Assembly: GCF_000156175.1 (NCBI RefSeq)
Contig: NZ_GG692710.1
Location: forward strand, 257,600 to 321,599
Origin: Collinsella intestinalis DSM 13280
Lineage (GTDB): Bacteria > Actinomycetota > Coriobacteriia > Coriobacteriales > Coriobacteriaceae
Reading direction: 5' to 3'
Length of the DNA stretch: 64,000 bases
Part shown: one piece after another, positions 25,444 to 33,753 of the stretch
How positions within the stretch are numbered: the stretch's first letter is position 1
Layout: each line of letters begins with the position of its first letter
Program-made: the position numbers and the translations under genes
Notes under the pieces: generated by a model
The model's database searches: none
What the model was told of the DNA's origin: nothing
Seen by the model: the letters and a program-made list of their open reading frames with translations, nothing else

Positions 25444-28245
25444 GTGGCAAACGAGTACAAGCAGACCATGAACCTGCCCAAGACCAAGTTCCCCATGAGG
25501 GCGGCCCTGGCGCAGCGCGAGCCGGAGCGTCTCAAGCGCTGGCAGCAGAACCACGTGTACGAGCTCATGCTCAAGAAGAACGAGGGCCACGAGAAGTTCG
25601 TCCTGCACGACGGTCCTCCCTACGCCAACGGCCCCATCCACCTGGGTCACGCGATGAACAAGATCGCCAAGGACATGATCAACCGCTACAAGGCCATGCA
25701 GGGTTATGAGACCCCGTACGTGCCCGGTTGGGACTGCCACGGCCAGCCTATCGAGCACAAGGTCGAGACCCAGATGGGCACCGAGAAGTTCAACCAGGCC
25801 TCCACGGCCGAGATCCGCGAGCTCTGCAACAAGTTCGCCGTCGAGAACATCGACCTGCAGCGCGAGGGCTTCAAGCGTCTGGGCGTTCTGGGCGATTGGG
25901 ACAACCCCTACCTCACGCTCTACCATCAGCATGACGCCGCCGATATCGAGGCCTTCAAGGCCATGTTCGACCGCGGCATGGTGTACCGCGGCCACAAGCC
26001 GGTGCATTGGTGCAAGCACTGCCACACCGCGCTCGCCGAGGCCGAGATCGAGTACGCCGACGAGACGAGCCCGTCCATCTACGTCCGCTTCGAGCTGACG
26101 AGCAAGCCCGCCGGTCTCGAGTCCTTCGATGGCCCGGTCGACTTCGTGATTTGGACCACCACGCCCTGGACCATCCCGTCGGACCAGGCGGTCTCTCTCA
26201 AGCCCGAGGCGATCTATACCGCCATCGAGCACGACGGCCGCGCCGAGATCATGCTCAAGGACCTCGCCGAGAAGGTCTGCGGCATCGCCGGCTGGGATGT
26301 CACTCCCGTGATGGTCGACGGTAAGCCCTACGAGGTGCCCGCCGAGGTGCTCGACCACCTGCATTACAAGCAGCCTGTCTTCGACGGTGTCGAGGGCGTC
26401 GCCCTGCTGGCCGACTACGTGGGCACCGAGGACGGTACCGGTATCGTTCACAACTCGCCCGGCCACGGTGTGGACGACTACTACGTCTGCATGAAGGAGG
26501 GCATGGACGTCTGCATGCCCGTCGACGACGACGGCCGCTTCTACAACGGCGACGAGTTCGGTGCCGGCGGCCCGTTCTCCGGCATGGACACCGACGAGGC
26601 CAACCCGCACATCATCCAGTTCCTGCGCGACCGCGGCATGCTCGTGGCCGAGGTCAAGATCACCCACAGCTACCCGCATTGCTGGCGCTGCAAGAACCCG
26701 GTGCTCTTCCGTGCCACCGATCAGTGGTTCGTCTCCATGGACAAGACCGGCCTGCGCGAGCAGGCGCTCGACCAGGTGCGCAACCACGTGTCCTGGTATC
26801 CCGAGCACGCCGTCAACCGCATTGGCGCCATGGTGGAGCAGCGTCCCGATTGGTGCATCTCCCGTCAGCGCAACTGGGGCGTGCCGATTCCGTCCTTCAC
26901 CTGCGCCGACTGTGGCGAGAAGATCATGAACGACGACACGCTCGACGCGGTCATCGCTCTGTTCCATGAGAAGGGCTCCGACGCCTGGTTCACCGATGCT
27001 CCCGAGTCCTACCTCGGCGACGCCTGCGTGTGCCCCAAGTGCGGCGGCCATCACCTCAAGGCCGATCGCGACATCCTCGACGTGTGGTGGGACTCCGGCG
27101 TGTCCTGGAAGGCCGTGTGCGAGTACCGCCCCGAGCTCAAGTATCCGGCGGACGTCTACCTCGAGGGTTCCGACCAGCACCGCGGCTGGTTCCAGTCCTC
27201 GCTGCTGACTTCCGTGGGCACCAACGGCATCGCTCCGTACAAGGCCGTCATCTCCCAGGGATTCACCCTGGACGGCCAGGGCCGCAAGATGTCCAAGTCG
27301 CTCGGCAACGTGATCGACCCCAACAAGATCTGCGACGAGATGGGCGCCGACATCATCCGTCTGTGGGTTGCTTCCGTGGACACCTCCACCGATGTCGCCT
27401 GCGACCACGAGATCCTCGCCCGCACCTCCGACGCGTACCGTCGCTTCCGCAACACCCTGCGCTTCCTGCTGTCCGTGCTCGAGGGCCAGTTCGAGCCCAC
27501 GACCGACGGTGTGGCCTTTGACGAGCTCATGCCGCTCGACAAGCTCATGCTCGCCCGCCTTACGCAGGTGCAGGCCGAGGTCGACGCCGCCTACGAGGGC
27601 TTCGAGTTCAACCGCGCGTACCGCACGCTGTACGACTTCGTGGTCACCGAGCTCTCCAACGTTTACCTTGACGCGCTGAAGGACCGCCTGTACTGCGAGA
27701 GGCCCGGCAGCCACGAGATGCGCAGCGCGCAGACCGTCGTGGCCGAGCTGCTCTCCATGCTCATGCGCGACCTGCAGCCGATTCTGTCCTACACGGTCGA
27801 TGAGGCCATGGAGTTCGCTCCCGCCGGTTGCCGCGACAACCAGGAGTACGCGGCCCTTCTCGATTGGTACAAGAGCCCCATCACGCTCGAGCAGGCCAAC
27901 GAGTTCGCCGGCGTCCTCGAGGCGTCGCTCGAGCTCCGCAGCGTCGTCACCAAGGCCATCGAGGCCGCGCGCGCCGAGGGCACCTTTACCAAGAGCCAGC
28001 AGGTTCGCGTGAAGGCGACCGCCCCGGCAGAGGCTTTCGCCCTGCTCACCGGTGACAAGGCCGTTGACCTTGCCGAGTTCTACATCGTCTCCGAGGTGGA
28101 GCTGGCCGAGGGCGATCAGTTTACCGCTGAGATCGAGGGTGCGCATGGCGAGGCCTGCGACCGCTGCTGGAACTTCCGCGAGAGCACGGGCGTCCATGGC
28201 GAGCATGCGCACATCTGCGACCGCTGCGCCGCCGCGCTGGCCTAA
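25444..28245 (+). CDS. ileS: Isoleucine--tRNA ligase
   Basis: IleS charges tRNA-Ile. The 933-residue product has the class I HIGH motif in PIHLGHAMNKIAKDM, a large editing domain with WTTTPWTIPSDQAV, the KMSKS motif GRKMSKSLGN, and a C-terminal zinc knuckle (ACDRCWNFRE and HICDRCAAAL). The start is GTG at 25444, preceded by GAGAGGGG. An in-frame ATG at 25417 lies on the edge of the leader terminator and is unlikely. Expression is controlled by the upstream T-box. Confidence 0.96.
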   Translation: MANEYKQTMNLPKTKFPMRAALAQREPERLKRWQQNHVYELMLKKNEGHEKFVLHDGPPYANGPIHLGHAMNKIAKDMINRYKAMQGYETPYVPGWDCHGQPIEHKVETQMGTEKFNQASTAEIRELCNKFAVENIDLQREGFKRLGVLGDWDNPYLTLYHQHDAADIEAFKAMFDRGMVYRGHKPVHWCKHCHTALAEAEIEYADETSPSIYVRFELTSKPAGLESFDGPVDFVIWTTTPWTIPSDQAVSLKPEAIYTAIEHDGRAEIMLKDLAEKVCGIAGWDVTPVMVDGKPYEVPAEVLDHLHYKQPVFDGVEGVALLADYVGTEDGTGIVHNSPGHGVDDYYVCMKEGMDVCMPVDDDGRFYNGDEFGAGGPFSGMDTDEANPHIIQFLRDRGMLVAEVKITHSYPHCWRCKNPVLFRATDQWFVSMDKTGLREQALDQVRNHVSWYPEHAVNRIGAMVEQRPDWCISRQRNWGVPIPSFTCADCGEKIMNDDTLDAVIALFHEKGSDAWFTDAPESYLGDACVCPKCGGHHLKADRDILDVWWDSGVSWKAVCEYRPELKYPADVYLEGSDQHRGWFQSSLLTSVGTNGIAPYKAVISQGFTLDGQGRKMSKSLGNVIDPNKICDEMGADIIRLWVASVDTSTDVACDHEILARTSDAYRRFRNTLRFLLSVLEGQFEPTTDGVAFDELMPLDKLMLARLTQVQAEVDAAYEGFEFNRAYRTLYDFVVTELSNVYLDALKDRLYCERPGSHEMRSAQTVVAELLSMLMRDLQPILSYTVDEAMEFAPAGCRDNQEYAALLDWYKSPITLEQANEFAGVLEASLELRSVVTKAIEAARAEGTFTKSQQVRVKATAPAEAFALLTGDKAVDLAEFYIVSEVELAEGDQFTAEIEGAHGEACDRCWNFRESTGVHGEHAHICDRCAAALA

Positions 28246-28280
28246 TCTCCTGCTCGCGAAGCATGCGAATTGAACATGCC

Positions 28281-28317
28281 GAGGCTCGGGCGGGGCGCTT
28301 GACCCCTCCCGAGCCTC
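28281..28317 (+). other. GC-rich hairpin between ileS and lspA
   Basis: GAGGCTCGGG (28281-28290) pairs perfectly with CCCGAGCCTC (28308-28317), and inside it GGGG pairs with CCCC after one mismatch. No T-tract follows. It ends five bases before the lspA ribosome site, so it could be a weak terminator, a processing site or a translational element. It lies in the 89-base gap between the two genes. Confidence 0.6.
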
Positions 28318-28334
28318 TGATGAAAGGGGCCGAC

Positions 28335-29006
28335 GTGGCAGACAAGAAGACAGAAGCGGCCTTCTGGCCGTCTCTATCGTGGCGTGCCTGCGTGGCGTTG
28401 ATCGCCGCCGTCACAACGCTCGCTCTCGACTACGTCACGAAGGTGTTCGTGAAGAACACCCTCATGGTGACGGGGGAGAGCGTCTCCGTGATCCCGGGGA
28501 TCTTGAGCTTCCGTTTTGTGGCGAACAAGGGCGCTGCCTTCAGCCTCGGCGAGGGCATGGGCCTGATCTTCGTCGCCTTTGCGGCCCTTGTGATCGTCGC
28601 CATCCTGCAGTACCTGACTCGCACCCGTCAGGTCTCCAAACTCGAGACGCTCGGGTTGGGCCTTGTGGCCGGAGGAGCGCTTGGCAACGCGATCGACCGC
28701 CTGATGCTCGGCTATGTCGTCGATTTCATCGCCACCGATTTCATCGACTTCCCGGTTTTCAACGTCGCGGATATCGGTATCTGCGTCGGCGTCTTCTTCG
28801 CGTTCGTGGGCTTTATGTTCCTTTCGCCCGCGGCAAAGGTCGATGCGACGGCTGAGCTGAACGCCCGTGATGAGGCCGCGGTAGCGCGTCGCGAGAAGCG
28901 TCGCGCCGAGCGTGTCCGTCGCGCGCGTGCCGCTTCCAATGCGCAGGGCGGAGATACTGCACGCCCGGAGGGCGAGGACGTCCCCGCTGACGGCGGTGAT
29001 GCGTAA
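28335..29006 (+). CDS. lspA: Lipoprotein signal peptidase (signal peptidase II)
   Basis: LspA removes signal peptides from prolipoproteins in the membrane. Four membrane helices are visible. The catalytic aspartates lie in GGALGNAIDRLMLGYVVDFI and FPVFNVADIGICVG, and the N-terminal signature is LDYVTKVFVKNTL. The start is GTG at 28335, with GAAAGGGG upstream; ATG 28320 is an alternative. The product has 223 residues, about 50 longer than usual, because of a charged cytoplasmic tail rich in Arg/Ala/Glu. Its stop overlaps the next start. Confidence 0.93.
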   Translation: MADKKTEAAFWPSLSWRACVALIAAVTTLALDYVTKVFVKNTLMVTGESVSVIPGILSFRFVANKGAAFSLGEGMGLIFVAFAALVIVAILQYLTRTRQVSKLETLGLGLVAGGALGNAIDRLMLGYVVDFIATDFIDFPVFNVADIGICVGVFFAFVGFMFLSPAAKVDATAELNARDEAAVARREKRRAERVRRARAASNAQGGDTARPEGEDVPADGGDA

Positions 29007-30022
29007 TGGCAGCCGACGTGCATCTGCTCGTTCCGTCCGAGGCGGCCGGTGAGCGCCTCGACGCCTATCTGGGGGCCCAGGATGCCTGTCCCTCACGCTC
29101 TGCCTGTGCGAAGCTGGTCGAGGCCGGCGCCGTTGCCGTCAACGGTGAGACATGTCTGTCCAAGAAGCAGGTCGTTTGCGAGGGTGACCGCATCTCCATC
29201 GAGCTTCCCGAGGTGCGCGAGCCGGGGGCGATCGTGCCTCAGGCCATTCCGCTCGACATCCGCTATGAGGACGACCATCTCCTTGTGCTGTCCAAGCAGC
29301 GCGGCCTGGTGTGTCATCCCGCTCATGGACATGAGGACGGCACCCTGGCCAACGCACTTGTCTACCATTGCGGGATCGAGCACCTTGGCACCGTCCAGGG
29401 CGAGGATCGTCCCGGCATCGTGCACAGGCTCGACCGCGACACGTCTGGCCTTATGCTCGCGGCTAAGGATGACGAGACCCAGCGCGCCCTGCAGAATCTG
29501 ATTCGTACGCGCACGCTCGACCGTCGCTACATCACGCTCGTCCACGGCGAGATCGTGATGGATGAGGGCACGATCAACACCGGCATCGCGCGGTCCACGC
29601 GCGACCGTGTGAAGATGGCCGTATCCGACGATCCATTTGCCCGTCAGGCCATCACCACCTTCCAAGTGCTCGAGCGCTTCGAGCCCGCGCGTGGAGATGA
29701 GGGATACACGCTCGTCGAGTGCCATCTCTACACCGGACGCACCCATCAGATTCGCGTGCACATGCGCCATATCCACCATCCGCTCGTGGGCGACCCGCTC
29801 TACGGCAAGGGCAACGGGCGCATGAACCTTGACCTCGATCGTCAGTTCTTGCATTCGTGGAGCGTCCAGTTCGAGCATCCCATCACCGGTGAGGTCGTGA
29901 ACTGTCGCGACGAGCTGCCCTGGGACTTGGCCGCCGCTCTCGAGGAGCTGCACGATCGCTCGCTCGGCCGCACGGCCGCGGGCGATGTCATCGTTCCGCA
30001 ACTCGGCTTGCTCGAGGACTGA
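29006..30022 (+). CDS. rluD: RluA/RluD-family rRNA pseudouridine synthase
   Basis: This family makes pseudouridine in 23S rRNA or tRNA. The 338-residue product has an N-terminal S4-like RNA-binding segment (ERLDAYLGAQ, KLVEAGAVAVNGE) and a catalytic domain with RPGIVHRLDRDTSGLMLAAK carrying the catalytic Asp. Further motifs are RTHQIRVHMRHI and DPLYGKGNG. The ATG overlaps the last base of the lspA stop. lspA-rluD is a very common pair. The exact target cannot be told from sequence, so the symbol is by similarity of layout. Confidence 0.88.
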   Translation: MAADVHLLVPSEAAGERLDAYLGAQDACPSRSACAKLVEAGAVAVNGETCLSKKQVVCEGDRISIELPEVREPGAIVPQAIPLDIRYEDDHLLVLSKQRGLVCHPAHGHEDGTLANALVYHCGIEHLGTVQGEDRPGIVHRLDRDTSGLMLAAKDDETQRALQNLIRTRTLDRRYITLVHGEIVMDEGTINTGIARSTRDRVKMAVSDDPFARQAITTFQVLERFEPARGDEGYTLVECHLYTGRTHQIRVHMRHIHHPLVGDPLYGKGNGRMNLDLDRQFLHSWSVQFEHPITGEVVNCRDELPWDLAAALEELHDRSLGRTAAGDVIVPQLGLLED

Positions 30023-30154
30023 GTTTGGGGGCGCGCCCGCTGTTCATCGGCGTGGTGCACCCGCCTCAGTCATGTTCATATCCTGCCGGATGCCATAAGG
30101 CCCATCCAGTGGCGTACACTTGAACGGTCTGCACCCTTCGTCTCGGGAGATGCT

Positions 30155-31429
30155 TTGACTCCGATTGTCATCTTCAACACCATCGTCGGTCTGGTGTTCT
30201 CTGTCTGCTTCCTGTATCAGGTGGTTTTCTTCTTCATCGGTCTCATTCGCGGCCAGGTGAAGATTCCCCCGGCGAAGAAGCAGCATACCTATGCGTTCTT
30301 CATCGCCGCCCATAACGAGGAGGCGGTCATCGCCAACCTGGTCAAATCGATCAAGGACCAGGATTATCCGTCCGAGTTGATCGACGTCTTTGTGGTGGCC
30401 GACGCCTGTACGGATAACACCGCCCAGGCCGCGCGCGAGGCGGGGGCCATCGTCTACGAGCGCAACGACCTCTCGCGTAAGGGCAAGAGCTGGGTCATGG
30501 ATTACGGATTCGATCGGATCCTTCGTGAGTACCCCGGCAAGCACGAGGCGTTCTTCATCTTCGACGCCGACAACCTGCTCTCCCGTGATTACGTCACCAT
30601 CATGAACGATGCGTTCGACCAGGGCTATCTCGCGCTCACGAGCTACCGCAACTCCAAGAACTTCGGCAGCAGCTGGATCTCCTCGGCTTATGCGACCTGG
30701 TTCATCCGCGAGGCCCGCTATCTCAACAACGCACGCATGATCTGCCATACCTCCTGCGCCGTGTCGGGCTCGGGGTATCTGGTGAGCGCCAAGCTCATCG
30801 AGGGCATGAAAGGCTGGGATTTCCATACCCTGACCGAGGACATCCAGTTCTCGACGTTCTGCGCCATCCACGGCGTTCGGATCGGATACGCGCCGGCCGA
30901 GTTCTTCGATGAACAGCCGGTCACGCTCAAGGCCTCGATCAAGCAGCGCATGCGTTGGACAAAGGGCTTTTACCAGGTGCTGTTCACTTACGGACGCCAT
31001 ATGTTCAAGTCCATCGGCAAGTTCCATCGGTTTGCGGCCTACGACATGCTCATGGTCGTCGGTCCGGCGATGCTGCTGACCCTCATGTGCCTGCTTGTCA
31101 ACGTGACGTTTATCGCGGTAGGCAGCTTGAGCCACGGCTTCTTGGCCACGGATGCCGAGATAGAGATGGCGATCGGGTCGATCATCATGATGCTCGCCTA
31201 CATGTACGGCACGTTCTTCGTGATGGGCCTGTCCACCACCATCACCGAGTGGAAGCACATTCACTGCCCGCAGAAATGGCGCATCTTCACCAACCTGTTC
31301 ACGTTCCCGCTGTTCATGTTCACCTACGTGCCGCTTACCGTGGCCGCCCTGTTCCTCAAGGTCGACTGGGTGCCCACGCCGCACGATGTGAGCGTCACGC
31401 TGGACGAGGTGCTCGACGGCGCAAAGTAG
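30155..31429 (+). CDS. Membrane glycosyltransferase family 2 protein
   Basis: The product is a processive-type GT2 enzyme. It has one N-terminal membrane helix, then a GT-A domain with FFIAAHNEEAVIANLV, DACTDNT, the DxD-type FIFDADNLLSRDYV, the acceptor/base segment LTEDIQF and the (Q/R)xxRW motif KQRMRWTKGFYQV. Three to four C-terminal membrane helices follow. It has 424 residues. The start is TTG at 30155 because the upstream ATG leads to an immediate stop; GGGAGA precedes it. The polymer made (cell wall, capsule or glycolipid) is unknown; no other polysaccharide genes are adjacent. Confidence 0.85.
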   Translation: MTPIVIFNTIVGLVFSVCFLYQVVFFFIGLIRGQVKIPPAKKQHTYAFFIAAHNEEAVIANLVKSIKDQDYPSELIDVFVVADACTDNTAQAAREAGAIVYERNDLSRKGKSWVMDYGFDRILREYPGKHEAFFIFDADNLLSRDYVTIMNDAFDQGYLALTSYRNSKNFGSSWISSAYATWFIREARYLNNARMICHTSCAVSGSGYLVSAKLIEGMKGWDFHTLTEDIQFSTFCAIHGVRIGYAPAEFFDEQPVTLKASIKQRMRWTKGFYQVLFTYGRHMFKSIGKFHRFAAYDMLMVVGPAMLLTLMCLLVNVTFIAVGSLSHGFLATDAEIEMAIGSIIMMLAYMYGTFFVMGLSTTITEWKHIHCPQKWRIFTNLFTFPLFMFTYVPLTVAALFLKVDWVPTPHDVSVTLDEVLDGAK

Positions 31430-31430
31430 C

Positions 31431-31470
31431 GAAGGACCCCGCGGCCCGATGATGGGCGGCGGGGTCCTTC
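31431..31470. terminator. Hairpin between convergent genes, probable terminator
   Basis: A perfect 12-bp stem, GAAGGACCCCGC (31431-31442) and GCGGGGTCCTTC (31459-31470), lies between the glycosyltransferase gene and the convergent minus-strand gene. The T-tract after it is weak (GGTCTTAAG), so termination strength is uncertain, but the position suits a bidirectional terminator. Confidence 0.65.
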
Positions 31471-31495
31471 GGTCTTAAGCTTGTTCGGACGGGCG

Positions 31496-31849
31496 CTACG
31501 CGTTGCGATGACTGCTGTGGTACTCGTCCCACAGCTGGTCTTCGAATTCCTCGAGCTCGCTCGAATAGTCATCCCAAGAATCGGTGTGGGACTCCTCCAT
31601 GTGGTCGTACATGTAGGGGGCGGTTACGGCGGACTGCATGACGCCGAAGGCCAACCACAGGAACGCGATGGTGAACACGGCGAGGCCGCCCAAGACGCAT
31701 CCGGTAAGGATGTAGGCGAAGTTCGAATCGTTCGCCTGATTCGCGGTGGACGCGCTGGCGCTCTCGATCAACGGCTGGCGCGAAACGAGATCGGTATCCT
31801 CGGGGGCGTTCGGTGCTATCTTGCTGTAATCAAAAGAGGGTGCTTCCAT
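31496..31849 (-). CDS. Small single-span membrane protein with acidic tail, unknown function
   Basis: This is the only clear minus-strand protein gene in the window. The 117-residue product begins MEAPSFDYSKIAPNAPEDTD, has a Ser/Ala/Asn-rich linker and one strong membrane helix (FAYILTGCVLGGLAVFTIAF and onward). It ends in a very acidic tail (SSELEEFEDQLWDEYHSSH). The ATG at 31849 has GAGGA five bases upstream and a consensus -10 about 34 bases upstream, which argues against a longer in-frame extension. I do not recognise the family. Confidence 0.75.
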   Translation of the reverse strand: MEAPSFDYSKIAPNAPEDTDLVSRQPLIESASASTANQANDSNFAYILTGCVLGGLAVFTIAFLWLAFGVMQSAVTAPYMYDHMEESHTDSWDDYSSELEEFEDQLWDEYHSSHRNA

Positions 31850-31860
31850 GGTGTCCTCGC

Positions 31861-31911
31861 TTGCATTCGCGGTTTTTAACCCATTATACCGATGGTGAAG
31901 GAGGCGGTCAT
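31861..31911. promoter_or_regulatory. Overlapping divergent promoters
   Basis: On the minus strand TATAAT (31888-31883) lies 17 bases from ATGACC (31911-31906), serving the small membrane protein. On the plus strand TTGCAT (31861-31866) lies 17 bases from TTATAC (31884-31889), serving the prepilin peptidase gene. The two -10 boxes share the same bases, so the two polymerases could not bind together. The minus-strand box is the stronger. Confidence 0.6.
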
Positions 31912-32368
31912 GCCCACGCAACTGTCGACCGTCCTCGACATGCTCGTTTCGGTCATCCTTGCGGGCGAGATTGCGGCGGCCGCCTTTATCGATGCGCGTG
32001 AGCGACGGTTCCCGCATGCTCTTTCGGTCTTGTTGGCGGCCACGAGCGCCATCTTTGGGTTGATGTATGGCGGCATCCGCGGTTTTGCCTGGCATGCATT
32101 GGCGGCCGTTGCGGTGATGGCGTTGTTGCTTGCGACCGAGACCCTTTGGCGCCGCATGCACAGCGGAGCCGCAGGGCTCGGTGGGGGAGACGTCAAGTTC
32201 CTCGCCGCGCTCATGTTGGCCGACCCGCTCTATGCGCTTGCTTCGTTTATCTTGGGATTGTGCCTGCTCGCCGTTTGCGGCTTGCTGGCGCGACGAGACG
32301 CCCTGCCGCTGCTGCCGTTCGTCGCCATTGGGTGTGCGCTCGTCCCGCTCGCTTCTTTGCTTCCGTGA
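31910..32368 (+). CDS. A24-family prepilin peptidase, short form
   Basis: This is a membrane aspartic protease of the type IV prepilin peptidase (PilD/ComC) superfamily. The first catalytic Asp is in FIDARERRFPHAL (about residue 29), and the second is in the GxGD motif GLGGGDVKFLAAL (about 87-99). About five to six membrane helices fill the 152 residues. The N-terminal methylase domain is absent, as in archaeal FlaK and short bacterial forms. The ATG at 31910 follows AAGGAGG. No pilin genes are adjacent, but comEA and comEC occur in the same window. Confidence 0.85.
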   Translation: MPTQLSTVLDMLVSVILAGEIAAAAFIDARERRFPHALSVLLAATSAIFGLMYGGIRGFAWHALAAVAVMALLLATETLWRRMHSGAAGLGGGDVKFLAALMLADPLYALASFILGLCLLAVCGLLARRDALPLLPFVAIGCALVPLASLLP

Positions 32369-32439
32369 AACTGGACCGTGTTTTGTCCTCTCGGTATGCG
32401 ACTATAAGCGCATGAAATCGTGAGAGATTGGATGAGCAC

Positions 32440-33678
32440 ATGAGTACGACCGAGAGCACCTTGTTCGACCGCCTAAATTCCATGCCCGACCAGCTGTCCC
32501 ATGCGCTCGTCGAGCGTATGGAGGACGACCGCGCACGGGGATGGGTCAATCCCTACCGTGCATTCGATGAGGACGTGATCCGCAGGGAGGACCGCCCGGC
32601 CGATCGCAACAGCATCTGGCGCCCCTCCTATGTTCGCGACACCGAGAAGATCTTGCATCTTCCCGCATATAACCGCTATAACGGCAAGACGCAGGTCTTC
32701 AGCTTCCGCAGCAACGACGATCTGTCCCGTCGCGGCCTGCACGTGCAGCTCGTGGCCCGTATCGCGCGCGACATCGGTCGCGCACTCGGCCTCAATTGCG
32801 ATCTCATCGAGGCGATCGGTCTCGGGCACGACCTCGGTCATACGCCCTTCGGACATACGGGGGAGGCGTTGTTGAACGACATCAGCGAGGCTCGGACCGG
32901 CCGTTCGTTTTTCCACAACGTCCATTCCGTCCGCGTCCTGGACGGGCTGTACGGCAGGAATCTCTCGCTGCAGACCCTCGACGGAGTGCTCTGCCATAAC
33001 GGCGAATACGAGCAGCGCGTTTTCGAGCTGTCCGGCTTGAGTGGATTTGAGGAGTTCGACGCAGTCGTCGATCGTTGCTATGCGAGCGATTTCGACTACG
33101 TGAAGACGCTTCGTCCCATGACGCTCGAGGCCTGCGTGGTCCGCATCTCCGACATCATCGCCTATGTCGGGCGCGACCGCCAGGACGCCATCGAGGCGGG
33201 TCTTGTGGATGAGGGCGCGTTTGCCGACGGTATGGGCGGCCGGTATAACTCGTGGATCCTAACGCGTGCGTCGATCGATATCGTCGAGCATAGTTACGGC
33301 AAGGACCGTATCGAGATGAGCGAGGAGCTCTTCGAGGAGATTCGCCGTGCCAAGCGTGAGAACTACGCGATGATCTACCATTCCGTCGCGATCGAGGAGG
33401 AGCGCAAGGACATGATGGCACGGGCGTTCAGCCTCATGTACGAGCACTTCCTCGGCGACCTCAAGGCGCATGACGAGCATAGCACCATCTTTAGGCACCA
33501 CATTGCCAGGATCGACAAAGCGCTTGCGCATTACGGCCGCACGTACGATTGGTCGAGCGACTTTGACCAGACGGTGATCGACTATATTGCCAGCATGACG
33601 GACGGCTACTTCATCGAGCTCGCATGTACGCTGTTCCCCGAGCTCGATTTTCCGCAGCGCACCTACATCAACGAGTGA
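32440..33678 (+). CDS. dgt: HD-domain dNTP triphosphohydrolase (dGTPase-like)
   Basis: The product resembles dGTP triphosphohydrolases that control dNTP pools. It has an HD domain with HVQLVARIARDIGRAL, LIEAIGLGHDLGHTPFGH (the metal-binding H-HD set), LCHNGEYEQR and VRISDIIAYVGRDRQD. The product has 412 residues. The ATG at 32440 is favoured over an upstream TTG; the ribosome site is weak (GGATGA). A TATAAG box lies near 32402. Substrate preference is inferred from the family only. Confidence 0.82.
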   Translation: MSTTESTLFDRLNSMPDQLSHALVERMEDDRARGWVNPYRAFDEDVIRREDRPADRNSIWRPSYVRDTEKILHLPAYNRYNGKTQVFSFRSNDDLSRRGLHVQLVARIARDIGRALGLNCDLIEAIGLGHDLGHTPFGHTGEALLNDISEARTGRSFFHNVHSVRVLDGLYGRNLSLQTLDGVLCHNGEYEQRVFELSGLSGFEEFDAVVDRCYASDFDYVKTLRPMTLEACVVRISDIIAYVGRDRQDAIEAGLVDEGAFADGMGGRYNSWILTRASIDIVEHSYGKDRIEMSEELFEEIRRAKRENYAMIYHSVAIEEERKDMMARAFSLMYEHFLGDLKAHDEHSTIFRHHIARIDKALAHYGRTYDWSSDFDQTVIDYIASMTDGYFIELACTLFPELDFPQRTYINE

Positions 33679-33692
33679 ATACGAACAGGTGT

Positions 33693-33720
33693 TTGAATAG
33701 GGCTGGTCGTTTGATACACT
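33693..33720 (+). promoter_or_regulatory. Promoter of rarA
   Basis: TTGAAT (33693-33698) and TACACT (33715-33720) are 16 bases apart in the 75-base gap before rarA. Confidence 0.6.
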
Positions 33721-33753
33721 CTTGTTTGAATGAACGATCGTCGGAGAAGGCCC

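Noticed and set aside
25123-28212. Open frame of over 1000 codons on the minus strand opposite ileS
   Set aside because: It mirrors the codon pattern of ileS in a GC-rich genome (Leu/Val/Gly/His-rich, no motif, no ribosome site). The plus-strand gene has all IleS motifs.
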